This document shows, piece after piece, positions 24,871 through 33,224 of a stretch of 64,000 bases of DNA. The DNA comes from Cylindrospermum sp. NIES-4074. Lineage in GTDB: Bacteria; Cyanobacteriota; Cyanobacteriia; Cyanobacteriales; Nostocaceae. The DNA is taken from assembly GCA_003994795.1 (NCBI GenBank), contig AP018269.1, positions 6,775,648 to 6,839,647 on the forward strand, in the 5' to 3' direction. A program made the position numbers and the translations under genes. Every line of letters starts with the position of its first letter. Within the stretch, counting starts at the first letter, position 1. Under the pieces are notes generated by a model, which made no database searches, was not told where the DNA came from, and saw only the letters and a list, made by a program, of their open reading frames with translations.

Positions 24871-26388
24871 ATGGAAATCGGGAATCATAACACAGTGAAA
24901 GAAAGTGATGTTGCCTCTGTAGACAGAGCATTACGGTCACAAGACGAAAAATTTATTTTCTTAAATGATGATCAGGAAGGAACCAGAAGCTCAGTTAAGC
25001 ATGATGAGGATCTTCGCACCATCGACCAAGAATATATGAGTTGGGGCGATACGGTTCACTATCAAGAGAAACCAATTATTGTTAGTGGTTGTCAGGGAGG
25101 GTTATTGTTTGATGACAATAACAACACCTACCTTGATACGGGGATGTGGCACTCAAGTTGTAATTTCGGGTATCGCAATCCTCAGATTGAATCGGAAGTT
25201 TTTAAGCAACTAAGTACACTCCCGCAAGCCTGTGGAGATTTCCTGCATCGCGAAAAACTATTAATTGCTAAAGAAGTGGTCGATGCCATTTATCAAAGAA
25301 CAGGGGTAAAAGGTCGCGTATCTTTTAATGTCGGCGGTTCTTTAGTGGTAGAGGATGCCCTAAAAATTGTCCGCAAAAATACAAAGAAAAATAAAGTAGG
25401 TGTAATGATGGGAGCGTATCATGGGCGTTCTCTCGGTACTCTATCTATTTCCAGCAGCCACCGCTATCGACAGTACTATAATGAGTTTCCAGATCTGGCA
25501 ATTATGTTTCCCTTTGCTAATTGCTCCCAGTGTTTCTATGAAAAAAACAGAGAAACCTGTGAGCTATATTGTGCTCGCATGATTAGCAAAGCATTTTCTA
25601 ATGAATACTATGGTATTGCTAGTGTTAACAGTGCAGAGATTGGTGCACTCGTAGTCGAACCTTGTCAAGGACGGGGTTACACTATTCCACCCAAGGATTT
25701 TTATCGTGGTTTTATTAAAGAGCTTCAAGAACGAGGCATCCTGGTGATTGCGGACGAAATTCAAGTCGGTATGTACCGCACAGGTAAGTTATTTGCTTTT
25801 GAACATTTTGGTTTTGTACCAGATATTATTACCCTAAGCAAATCGTTTACTAACGGTTTGAGTCCTGTCAGTTTAGTTTGGGCAAGAGAAGATTTAGTGA
25901 ACCCAGAAGTGTTCACTCCTGGACACGCTCACAGCAATTTTGCTAATCATCCTTTGGGGACAGCAGCAGCCTTGGGTACTTGGCGCTACATGATGGCTCA
26001 AGACTACGAAACATCAGTGCCAGAAAAGGGTGCCTACTTTCTAGAAAAGTTGCAACAGTTGCAAGCGCGGCATCCCTTTGTCTACAGTGTGGATGGTTTA
26101 GGTCTGCTGCTGAATATGGTTTTTGCGGACGAACAGGGTGTGCCCTACCAGAACTCTGCACAACTAGCCGCAGCAATAGCACAAGACAACGACTTTACAA
26201 ACCAGGGAAAAAGCTGGCGCATGATCCTACAAACTGGAGGATACGACCTCAACACCCTCAAGTTTGCACCATATCTAGACATCACCTATTCAGAAATTGA
26301 CTTAACGATTGCTATTCTCGATCAGGTACTGCAAAAGCTTGGGCCAATGCTTTGTGATTCTAAAGTCGTATCAGGAGGTGCCAAGTGA
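24871..26388 (+). CDS. Class III PLP aminotransferase (AT2)
   Basis: A 505-residue class III aminotransferase with about 50 extra N-terminal residues compared with AT1. Features are MMGAYHGRSLGTLSISSS near residue 179, the cofactor Asp in LVIADEIQVGMYRTG, and the PLP lysine in TLSKSFTNGLSP (Lys324). The same C-x2-C-x8-C-x3-C pattern as AT1 occurs at Cys218/221/230/234. It is only moderately similar to AT1 overall, so this is an old paralogue or separate acquisition. Its stop overlaps the GTG start of the next gene by four bases (GTGA), so it is translationally coupled to the dehydrogenase. An amino-transfer role on an oxidised sugar or polyol is inferred from context. Confidence 0.87.
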   Translation: MEIGNHNTVKESDVASVDRALRSQDEKFIFLNDDQEGTRSSVKHDEDLRTIDQEYMSWGDTVHYQEKPIIVSGCQGGLLFDDNNNTYLDTGMWHSSCNFGYRNPQIESEVFKQLSTLPQACGDFLHREKLLIAKEVVDAIYQRTGVKGRVSFNVGGSLVVEDALKIVRKNTKKNKVGVMMGAYHGRSLGTLSISSSHRYRQYYNEFPDLAIMFPFANCSQCFYEKNRETCELYCARMISKAFSNEYYGIASVNSAEIGALVVEPCQGRGYTIPPKDFYRGFIKELQERGILVIADEIQVGMYRTGKLFAFEHFGFVPDIITLSKSFTNGLSPVSLVWAREDLVNPEVFTPGHAHSNFANHPLGTAAALGTWRYMMAQDYETSVPEKGAYFLEKLQQLQARHPFVYSVDGLGLLLNMVFADEQGVPYQNSAQLAAAIAQDNDFTNQGKSWRMILQTGGYDLNTLKFAPYLDITYSEIDLTIAILDQVLQKLGPMLCDSKVVSGGAK

Positions 26389-27362
26389 AAGCCGCAGTTT
26401 TATACGGAGCGAATCAAGTAGAAATCCGCAATGTTCCGACACCGACTCTTGCTCAAGAGGGAGAAGTTATTGCAGATGTAGAATTTGTTGGAGTTTGTAA
26501 AACAGACCAACAACTAACAGTAGCAGGTTTAGACGAAGAACGTATTTTGGGACATGAAGTTGTCTGTCAACTGCCCGAGGAACAAGGTTATTTTGCTCTT
26601 AACAATGAGATTTCCTGTGGTCAATGCAGCTATTGCCAAGAAGGACTCACCAGCCACTGCCAAAATTTGCAGGAACTTGGTGTAAACCATGATGGAGGAT
26701 ATGCCCAGAAGATTCGTGTACCCAGGAATTCCTTACATCGCTTTGACTACCGCAATCCCGCGTTGGGAGTGCTAATCGAGCCTTTGAGTTGCGCCGTTAG
26801 GGGAGTAGAACGAATTCTAGCTGCGGCCACTTTGTTGTCAGTTTCACGACCAACAATCTTGGTGATTGGAGGTGGACTTTCGGGAGCTTTGATAAGTTAC
26901 TTGTTGACTCATTCCCTCAACTTTGATGGAGAAATCAAGCTGTACGATCTCACGAAAGCATCAATTCCTTGGGCAGTGAAATTGGGGATTGAACGGTTAG
27001 AAGAGCCAGAACAAGACAAAGCGCACTTGGTCATTGAGTGTTCAGGTTCACCAAGTGGTCTTGCTACAGCCTTGCAAGTGGTACGTAAGGCTGGTATAGT
27101 CTGCATTTATGGTGTACCCAAGGCAGGAATTTCTTTACCTATTTCCCCACATGAACTATTTATGCGGGAGATTGCAGTACTGACATCTTTTGCCGGTGCC
27201 ACAGACCAGACTATGGGAAAAGCTATCAAGCACATCAAGGATGATGAGGCATTCTTTGAACAATTGTTGGGTCGAGTGATCCCTCTAGAGAAGCTTCCCA
27301 ATGAATTGACTTGTTGGTGCCCACAAGCCGGTACGCGCACCGTTGTTGATATAGGGGCTTAA
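26385..27362 (+). CDS. Zinc-type alcohol/polyol dehydrogenase (ADH1)
   Basis: A 325-residue medium-chain dehydrogenase. The GTG start at 26385 overlaps the AT2 stop and is preceded by CAGGAGGTG. Catalytic zinc ligands are present (Cys38 in GVCKTDQ; His57-Glu58 in LGHE), and structural zinc cysteines occur in ISCGQCSYCQEGLTSHC. A Rossmann motif VIGGGLSGALISYL follows near residue 163. It is shorter than typical sorbitol or threonine dehydrogenases (about 340-350). By family it oxidises a secondary alcohol to a ketone or the reverse with NAD(P). Pairing with AT2 suggests oxidation followed by transamination of the same substrate. Confidence 0.85.
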   Translation: MKAAVLYGANQVEIRNVPTPTLAQEGEVIADVEFVGVCKTDQQLTVAGLDEERILGHEVVCQLPEEQGYFALNNEISCGQCSYCQEGLTSHCQNLQELGVNHDGGYAQKIRVPRNSLHRFDYRNPALGVLIEPLSCAVRGVERILAAATLLSVSRPTILVIGGGLSGALISYLLTHSLNFDGEIKLYDLTKASIPWAVKLGIERLEEPEQDKAHLVIECSGSPSGLATALQVVRKAGIVCIYGVPKAGISLPISPHELFMREIAVLTSFAGATDQTMGKAIKHIKDDEAFFEQLLGRVIPLEKLPNELTCWCPQAGTRTVVDIGA

Positions 27363-27373
27363 AGGAGGTTCTC

Positions 27374-28075
27374 ATGATAGACGCGGCAGTCATCTTTGAT
27401 ATGGACGGTTTGCTGATTGACAGCGAGCCTCTGTGGTGCAGAGCGGAAGTAGAGGTGTTCAATGACTTGGGAGTGCCACTAGAAGAGAGTATGTGCAATC
27501 AAACAATGGGTTTGCGTAGCGATGAGGTGGTCAGCTATTGGTATGCACAGTTTCCTTGGGTAGGTACGAGTCAATCTACAGTAGGCGAACGGATTGTCAG
27601 TCATGTCAGCGAACTGGTAGCGACTTTTGGCCAGCCTTTGCCTGGTGCAGTGGAAATTGTCCAACTGTGCCAGCAAATGGATTTGCCCTTGGCATTGGCG
27701 ACCTCATCACCTATGAGTCTAGTTGAGTCGGTACTAAATAAGCTAGGTCTGCAAGATGCATTCGGTGTTTTAAGTTCTGCCCAGACAGAGGAATTTGGCA
27801 AACCTCATCCTGCTGTGTATTTGAAAACAGCCAATCGCCTCGGTGTGCAGCCGCAAAAGTGTGTGGCGTTTGAAGACTCAATTCGCGGCATCATCAGCGC
27901 TAAAGCAGCTTCCATGCGATGTATCGCAGTCCCAGCAGTAGAAGAAAGAGAAGATCCTCGATTTGCGATCGCAGATGCCAAGCTGGATTCACTCACACAA
28001 ATCAACGAGTCGTGGCTGAGGGAGTTCATAACCTTATCTCCTTGGGGTAAGATACCAGATGCCAGAAAAAAATAA
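27374..28075 (+). CDS. HAD-superfamily sugar-phosphate phosphatase (HxpB/YniC-like)
   Basis: A 233-residue HAD hydrolase with all four motifs: FDMDGLLIDSEPLW (nucleophile and acid Asp), ATSSP (motif II), the lysine in FGKPHPAVYL, and FEDSIRGIISAKAA (motif IV). The DSEPLW start, YWYAQFPW and VPAVEEREDPRFAIA segments closely resemble E. coli HxpB (YniC), which dephosphorylates hexose and hexitol 6-phosphates. A strong AAAGGAGG site precedes the ATG, and the 3' end overlaps the next gene by 17 bases. It probably removes phosphate from an intermediate made by the glucokinase and dehydrogenase/aminotransferase steps. The cap and motifs are intact. Confidence 0.87.
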   Translation: MIDAAVIFDMDGLLIDSEPLWCRAEVEVFNDLGVPLEESMCNQTMGLRSDEVVSYWYAQFPWVGTSQSTVGERIVSHVSELVATFGQPLPGAVEIVQLCQQMDLPLALATSSPMSLVESVLNKLGLQDAFGVLSSAQTEEFGKPHPAVYLKTANRLGVQPQKCVAFEDSIRGIISAKAASMRCIAVPAVEEREDPRFAIADAKLDSLTQINESWLREFITLSPWGKIPDARKK

Positions 28076-29144
28076 AGAATTACCGAAAGTCATGCCAACT
28101 ATGCGTGCTGCGGTTTGGTACGGTCCAGGTCGTGAGAACTTTCGATTGGAACAAGTGAACCGACCTGACCTTAATGCAGGGGAAGTCATCATTAAAGTCC
28201 AGAAGTGTTTCTTCTCTGCCATGCACGTGCGTGCTGTCTTAGTAGGTCACCCCAAACACCAGCCACCGGAAATTTTCGGGCGGATGCTTGCCGGAGAAGT
28301 CGTGGCTGTGGGGGCTGATGTCACCGGAATCAAAGAGGGAATGCGCGTTACTGTTAATCCAGAACGCCCCTGTGGGGAGTGCTTTTATTGTCAGGTAGGG
28401 GAATTGGGACATTGTATCAATCCGACAACCTTACCATCAGGCGGTATGGCTGAGTATGTATGCGTTCCGGCTGCCCTTGTGGGCGGGATCTTTGAACTTC
28501 CCCCAGAGATTCCCTATGAAGAAGGCGCTTATGCCGAGACACTCGCCTGTATAGTTCAAGCTATGGACTTGTCCAACATTGCCTCGTCAGATTGTGTCGT
28601 CATCGTTGGAGATGGAGGCGTGGGGTTGACATTTGTCCAACTAGCCCGGCTCCAAGGTGCCACCAAGATTATTTTTGCTGGCAAACATGACGATTCCCTA
28701 CAACAGGGATTAGCTTTGGGAGCATTTCACGCTGTTAATATCAAGCATGAGTCTCTAAGAGACGTAGTGATGCAAGAAACTCAAGGCTACGGCGCTGATG
28801 TGGTCATTGAAGCAGTTGGCTCCGGTGAAACTTATGAACAAGCGCTGACTATGCTACGCTGTGGTGGCACGGCAGTTGGTTTTGGTGGCACCCCACCCGG
28901 AACGAAATTTCCCGGCGATCCCAATCTCATCCATTATCGCTCGCTCAAAATTTACGGCAGCTATCGATATATTCCCGATCACTTCCGCAGGGCACTGGAT
29001 CTGATATGTACCAAACAAATTGATCTGCGGCCTATCATCACTCATTATGTCCCGTTCTCCAACTTGACAACAGATGCGGTTGATATCCATCAACAACCGG
29101 ATTGCAGAGCGTTGGTGATCGATTTTGCAAAAGAGTTTTCATAG
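28059..29144 (+). CDS. Zinc-dehydrogenase homologue lacking catalytic zinc ligands (ADH2)
   Basis: A 361-residue medium-chain dehydrogenase; the start could also be at internal Met12 or Met15. The Rossmann motif VIVGDGGVGLTFVQLA near residue 190 and the structural zinc cysteines in CGECFYCQVGELGHC are intact. The catalytic zinc positions are altered: the usual GICGTDLH is KCFFSAMHV (Ser53 where Cys is expected) and the usual GHE is GRM. It may therefore work without catalytic zinc, like quinone-oxidoreductase-type members, or have another role. The gene overlaps the phosphatase gene, so it belongs to the same transcript. Confidence 0.82.
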   Translation: MPEKNKELPKVMPTMRAAVWYGPGRENFRLEQVNRPDLNAGEVIIKVQKCFFSAMHVRAVLVGHPKHQPPEIFGRMLAGEVVAVGADVTGIKEGMRVTVNPERPCGECFYCQVGELGHCINPTTLPSGGMAEYVCVPAALVGGIFELPPEIPYEEGAYAETLACIVQAMDLSNIASSDCVVIVGDGGVGLTFVQLARLQGATKIIFAGKHDDSLQQGLALGAFHAVNIKHESLRDVVMQETQGYGADVVIEAVGSGETYEQALTMLRCGGTAVGFGGTPPGTKFPGDPNLIHYRSLKIYGSYRYIPDHFRRALDLICTKQIDLRPIITHYVPFSNLTTDAVDIHQQPDCRALVIDFAKEFS

Positions 29145-29157
29145 AAGGTAGCAGACT

Positions 29158-29343
29158 ATGATTCTAGCAGGTGATATTGGTGCAACTAATATTCGACTAG
29201 CAGTGTTTGACAGCACTCTTTCACTGATCGATCAACATCTTTATAAGAGTCAAGAGTACGAGAGCTTTGAGGATGTAGTTCGCAAATTCCTTGAAAGCAC
29301 TGGGCATCGCGTCAAAAGCGCTTGTTTCGGAGTTCCCATCTAA
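29158..29343 (+). pseudogene. Truncated second glucokinase copy (N-terminal fragment)
   Basis: ATG with a GAAGGTAGCAGACT leader, 13 bases after ADH2. It codes for 61 residues, MILAGDIGATNIRLAVF through LESTGHRVKSACFGVPI, closely matching the first 61 residues of glk at 23168, then stops. The sequence after the stop (TCTAATAACATTAACC, then CTCATTTT) matches the flank of the glk C-terminal scrap at 53062-53085. This looks like an internal deletion with the native 3' flank kept. No kinase activity is possible. Confidence 0.85.
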
Positions 29344-29426
29344 TAACATTAACCTTTTAACTATAAGTTAACCTCATTTTAAATATAAGCTCAGACAGTA
29401 TTGAAGGCCAAGGAGAAGTAAGCAGA

Positions 29427-30311
29427 ATGTCAGAAAAAAATTATGTAGCGGCTGAAAATAACCCTACCACAACTTTTGAAATTCCCACTTTGGCTCAAAC
29501 AATAGCTGCTAAATTTAGCAGTTTACCCCAAGTATTAGCCGTTGTCTTAGCAGGTTCTCAAACTGCTCTAGTTGCAGATAACTTATCTGATTTAGATTTT
29601 TACATTTATATCTCAGAGGAAATCTCAGTCGAAATTAGAGCCGCAATTGCTAAACAATTTGCCTCTCGTTTTGAAATTAACAACCAGTTTTGGGAGACTG
29701 GTGACGAGTGGATAGATAAACAATCAGGACTTGGTATAGATATTATGTATCGAAACCCGAATTGGATTGAAGAGCAGCTAAATTCAATTTTAGTTAAACA
29801 CCGGCCCAACGTAGGATATACAACTTGCTTTTGGTTTAATGTTTTGCATTCTCAAATCTTGTTTGACAGAACGGGGTGGTTTGAGAACCTACTCTCCATT
29901 GCTAAACAATCCTACCCCAACCCCTTAAGAAAAGCAATCATTGCCAAAAACTACCCTATTATCCGAAAAAATATATCATCATACTTTCATCAGATAGAGT
30001 TAGCAGTCGAACGTCAGGACTGGATCAGCATCAACCATCGAATCACTGCTTTATTGGCAAGTTATTTCGATATTGTTTTTGCGGTTAATTATCTACCTCA
30101 TCCAGGAGAAAAACGCTTGGTAGAGTATGTGAAAAAGCTTTGTCAAAAGTATCCAAAAAATCTGGAAGAACACTTTCACAACTTACGAGTTGCTACTGCC
30201 TCTAATTCATCCCCTGTAGACCTAAACCGCCAAGTTAATGCGTTGATTGATGGTCTAGATGAGTTATTAATAGCGGAGGGATTACTTACAGAAGTCGGTG
30301 AACTAGTCTAG
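29427..30311 (+). CDS. Nucleotidyltransferase of the aminoglycoside-adenylyltransferase-like fold
   Basis: A 294-residue protein. The pol-beta nucleotidyltransferase signature is exact: Gly43-Ser44, ten residues, then Asp55-Leu-Asp57, with a third acidic residue in GLGIDIMYRN near residue 109. The C-terminal half is helical, including a HQIELAVERQDW segment, as in DUF4037 and streptomycin/kanamycin nucleotidyltransferase-type proteins. It should transfer AMP or another nucleotide to a hydroxyl of a small molecule or protein. In a cluster of amino-sugar-like enzymes next to an EamA permease, modification or self-protection is plausible, but this is inference. The start ATG follows AAGGAGAAGTAAGCAGA. 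Confidence 0.72.
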   Translation: MSEKNYVAAENNPTTTFEIPTLAQTIAAKFSSLPQVLAVVLAGSQTALVADNLSDLDFYIYISEEISVEIRAAIAKQFASRFEINNQFWETGDEWIDKQSGLGIDIMYRNPNWIEEQLNSILVKHRPNVGYTTCFWFNVLHSQILFDRTGWFENLLSIAKQSYPNPLRKAIIAKNYPIIRKNISSYFHQIELAVERQDWISINHRITALLASYFDIVFAVNYLPHPGEKRLVEYVKKLCQKYPKNLEEHFHNLRVATASNSSPVDLNRQVNALIDGLDELLIAEGLLTEVGELV

Positions 30312-30747
30312 ATTAGGTATTCGATAAATAGAGGAAGTTGAGGAAAGCAGATGGAATAAAGAAAAAGGCACGACGAGAAAAACTAAGGTAATGATAAGAG
30401 ACGCTGATCGTCAGTACAGTTAACTTAGTACAGAATTTAGGGCTTTGTCAAATTCGGGATTTTTAGAATTGCAGTCCGCGTTTACTGCCTTGATTGGCTG
30501 TTTTTCCTTGTTTTTATGGCTTTCTCGATTCTTCCAACCGTCAATCAGCCCCGATTTTATGCTAATTTTTACTTAGTGTTTCTGGCTGAATTTGTTACCA
30601 TACTAAAAGTCTCGTTGGGATAAAATATTTACTATTAAATGGTATCCTACGGAAGGTTACGCTTACTAAATAGCATCACTTGTATGCTGATATCAGTCTC
30701 TTTATTTTATTGCTGGTCAATCACTCCTTATAATGAGCAAAATCTAA
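30312..30747. other. Gene-free stretch upstream of the EamA gene
   Basis: AT-rich. The last 35 bases before the EamA start are those partly duplicated at 24325. No gene, repeat or clear terminator was recognised in the rest. Confidence 0.45.
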
Positions 30748-31770
30748 ATGACAACTAACAAACAAGAAGTACTAGAGAGCGAAATAAAACAAACAAAACT
30801 ACAAGTAGAAATCATTCCATTTATCTTATTACTCATAGCTTTATTCGCTCTATCCATAACAGGAATTTTAGTCAAGTTTTCTCTGAGTGAAATGACTATC
30901 AATGTAACGTTATTCAATCGCTCCTGGATAGCCGCTGCGATATTTGGGTTATGGAATGGGTTCTATCAATTACGCTCTCAACAATTAGATGAGCCACTCA
31001 TACCACAGCAAAAATACCAAGCTCGTGACTACGCACTATTACTGGGAGCTTCTCTGGCTTATATGTTAGGTCGTCTCTTATGGACTTGGTCGCTGACTCA
31101 AACTAGTATTGCTAATGCTAATGTGCTAGGTGGTCTCAGCCCAGTATTCACGACCTTAGGAGCGTGGCTGATATTCAAGCAGCTTTTTGACCGGAAATTT
31201 CTGATCGGAATGCTCTTAGCAATACTAGGAGCAGCAGTCTTAGGGCTTGATGACCTACTAGTATCTAAGCACAGCCTCGTTGGTGATTTAGCTGCCCTTG
31301 GGTGTGCTGGATTATATGCAATAACTTATTTAATCCTAGAGTACCTACAAAGTAAATTTTCAGTTGAAACTGTATTGATGTGGCGGTGTGTGGTTGGGAC
31401 TTTATTGACTTTACCACTCGTACTGATATATGAAGATCAAGTCTTCCCAATTTCTTTGTCAAGCTGGTTAATAGTATTTTCCCTAGCTGTTGTCTGTGAA
31501 GCTTTAGGTCATGGGTTGACAGTATATAGTCTCAAAAGTTTTTCCTCAACATTCGTTCTCATAGTGTTTTTGCTTGACCCAGTGATTGCTGCGACTCTGG
31601 CTTGGATATTGTTCTCGGAGAAATTAAGTTTTCTGAACTTGGTGGGTTTTGCTGTGATTATAGGAGGTATCTATCTAGCAAAAACTGGTAAAGGTGCCGA
31701 CAAGAAGAATAGTCCGGATTTTACACCAATCGAAGAAAAAGATTTAACTCCTGCGGAACCAAGTTCATGA
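30748..31770 (+). CDS. EamA/DMT-superfamily transporter
   Basis: A 340-residue membrane protein with ten predicted helices in two EamA halves (the first from about residue 24, the second from about residue 178), a basic region after helix 2, and a charged soluble tail. Recognisable segments are LVKFSLSEMTINVTLFNRSW, ANVLGGLSPVFTTLGAWLIF and VFLLDPVIAATLAWILFSEK. Such proteins export metabolites, amino acids or nucleotide-linked compounds. It is last in the cluster and may export the product. A degenerate copy of its 5' end lies at 24325-24700. Confidence 0.85.
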   Translation: MTTNKQEVLESEIKQTKLQVEIIPFILLLIALFALSITGILVKFSLSEMTINVTLFNRSWIAAAIFGLWNGFYQLRSQQLDEPLIPQQKYQARDYALLLGASLAYMLGRLLWTWSLTQTSIANANVLGGLSPVFTTLGAWLIFKQLFDRKFLIGMLLAILGAAVLGLDDLLVSKHSLVGDLAALGCAGLYAITYLILEYLQSKFSVETVLMWRCVVGTLLTLPLVLIYEDQVFPISLSSWLIVFSLAVVCEALGHGLTVYSLKSFSSTFVLIVFLLDPVIAATLAWILFSEKLSFLNLVGFAVIIGGIYLAKTGKGADKKNSPDFTPIEEKDLTPAEPSS

Positions 31771-31950
31771 ACATTGCCAACTTACAAACAAAATAGCCTT
31801 GTGATAATATGCAAAGTTAGATTTTTTTCCTAAAACAGATTTTGTAGATGATGTAGTAATTGGAATATTGTTAAATCTTTACGAGCTTTAAATACTAATC
31901 TCAAACCTCATCAATACACAAGAATACAAAAGTTTGATAATAGGAAAATA

Positions 31951-32000
31951 TTAATAGACAAGCAAATGGATAGACGGATATTGATGAATTACTCCCTCAA
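31951..32000 (+). pseudogene. Scrap of phoD 5' end
   Basis: ATTAATAGACAAGCAAATGG and ATAGACGGATATTGATGAAT, ending ACTCCCTC, align with 53205-53254, the start of phoD (ATTAATGAGTAAACAAATAG and so on). About 38 of 49 positions agree by eye. No further coding similarity was found. The rest of the 31771-32088 gap shows no gene. Confidence 0.6.
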
Positions 32001-32088
32001 GAGGTTTTAGCTGACTGCTGACCGCTGATAGCTGAATGCTTACTATTACATTGATTAGTCATGCCTGTTAAGTATTGGAGTATTTTTT

Positions 32089-33096
32089 ATGAAAGCCGTT
32101 GTTTTTTCCCAACCTGAAACCGTTGTTGTTGAACAAGTTGCCGATCCCAGGTGTGAAGCGGGTGAGGTGATTGTACAGGTAAAGCGGGCGGGAATTTGTG
32201 GAACTGATTTGCACATCTTGCATAATGAATACCTGTCTAATTTCCCGTTGATCCCCGGTCACGAATTCGTGGGCATTGTTGTTGAAGTGGGTAGAGAAGT
32301 TCTTGATGTGCAACCAGGCGATCGCGTGGTCGTTGATCCAGATTTGTACTGTGGTCATTGTTTTTACTGCCGCAATCAACAAGCCAATCATTGTCTGAAT
32401 TGGCAAGGTATCGGAGTCACAAGACCTGGAGGTTTCGCTGAATACGTTACGGTTCCAGTGCGTGCGTGTTACAAGCTACCAGAAACAATCTCCGATACAC
32501 AAGCCACATTTATTGAACCACTGGCTTGTGTGATTCATGGACTCAATCGTTTGCAAACACATCCAGCCGACGAAGTGTTAATTTTTGGTGCTGGGCCAAT
32601 TGGACTATTATTACTGCAAGCATTACAAAATAGTGGTGCAGCAAAGATTGTAGTCGTTGAAAAGCACCCTAACCGCAGAGCCTTAGCCAGTCAACTGGGC
32701 GCAATTGCGATCGCCGCTGATGAAAATCAAACAGCCGCATTACGCGAACTTGCACCTTACGGCTTCTCGATTGTGGTAGATGCCACCGGTGTCCCAGCAG
32801 TCATCCAACAGGCTCTCAATTATCTCCGCCCGCGAGGACAGTATTTACAATTTGGTGTTGCTGCTGCCAATGCCACAATTACATGGCGTCCCCATGATAT
32901 TTTTCGTAACGATTGGACTATTCTGGGCAGTTATTCCCAATGTCTCACATTTTTACCTGCTATTAAATGGTTAGAAAATAACAAAATTGATGTGGCATCG
33001 TTGGTTAGTCATACCTTCCCCTTGACTGATTTCCCAGACGCATTGCAACGCTTTGCTCGTGGTGAAACCCTCAAAGTTCATCTTCAGATTAGTTAA
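32089..33096 (+). CDS. Zinc-dependent polyol/threonine-type dehydrogenase (ADH3)
   Basis: A 335-residue medium-chain dehydrogenase with all zinc ligands: catalytic Cys37 in GICGTDLH and His58-Glu59 in PGHEF, and structural cysteines in [16 protein letters not shown]. The cofactor site is [17 protein letters not shown] near residue 160. It resembles sorbitol, ribitol or threonine dehydrogenases acting on vicinal hydroxyls. It opens a second gene set, with an SDR 128 bases downstream and an aldolase after that, suggesting oxidation of a polyol before aldol cleavage. Substrate unknown. Confidence 0.87.
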   Translation: MKAVVFSQPETVVVEQVADPRCEAGEVIVQVKRAGICGTDLHILHNEYLSNFPLIPGHEFVGIVVEVGREVLDVQPGDRVVVDPDLYCGHCFYCRNQQANHCLNWQGIGVTRPGGFAEYVTVPVRACYKLPETISDTQATFIEPLACVIHGLNRLQTHPADEVLIFGAGPIGLLLLQALQNSGAAKIVVVEKHPNRRALASQLGAIAIAADENQTAALRELAPYGFSIVVDATGVPAVIQQALNYLRPRGQYLQFGVAAANATITWRPHDIFRNDWTILGSYSQCLTFLPAIKWLENNKIDVASLVSHTFPLTDFPDALQRFARGETLKVHLQIS

Positions 33097-33224
33097 GGAT
33101 CATTTTGGGCGATGAGCTACGCCCCGCCTTCTTGCGATCGCCAAAAAAACAATATTTTTTGTTCCATGCTAGTAAAGTTTTTGCACATCAAGCATATACA
33201 TGAGCAAAGCGGAGGAAACATTCG

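Noticed and set aside
30400..30660. Possible transposase remnant upstream of the EamA gene
   Set aside because: The base composition differs slightly from its surroundings, but no frame gives a recognisable transposase motif on either strand.
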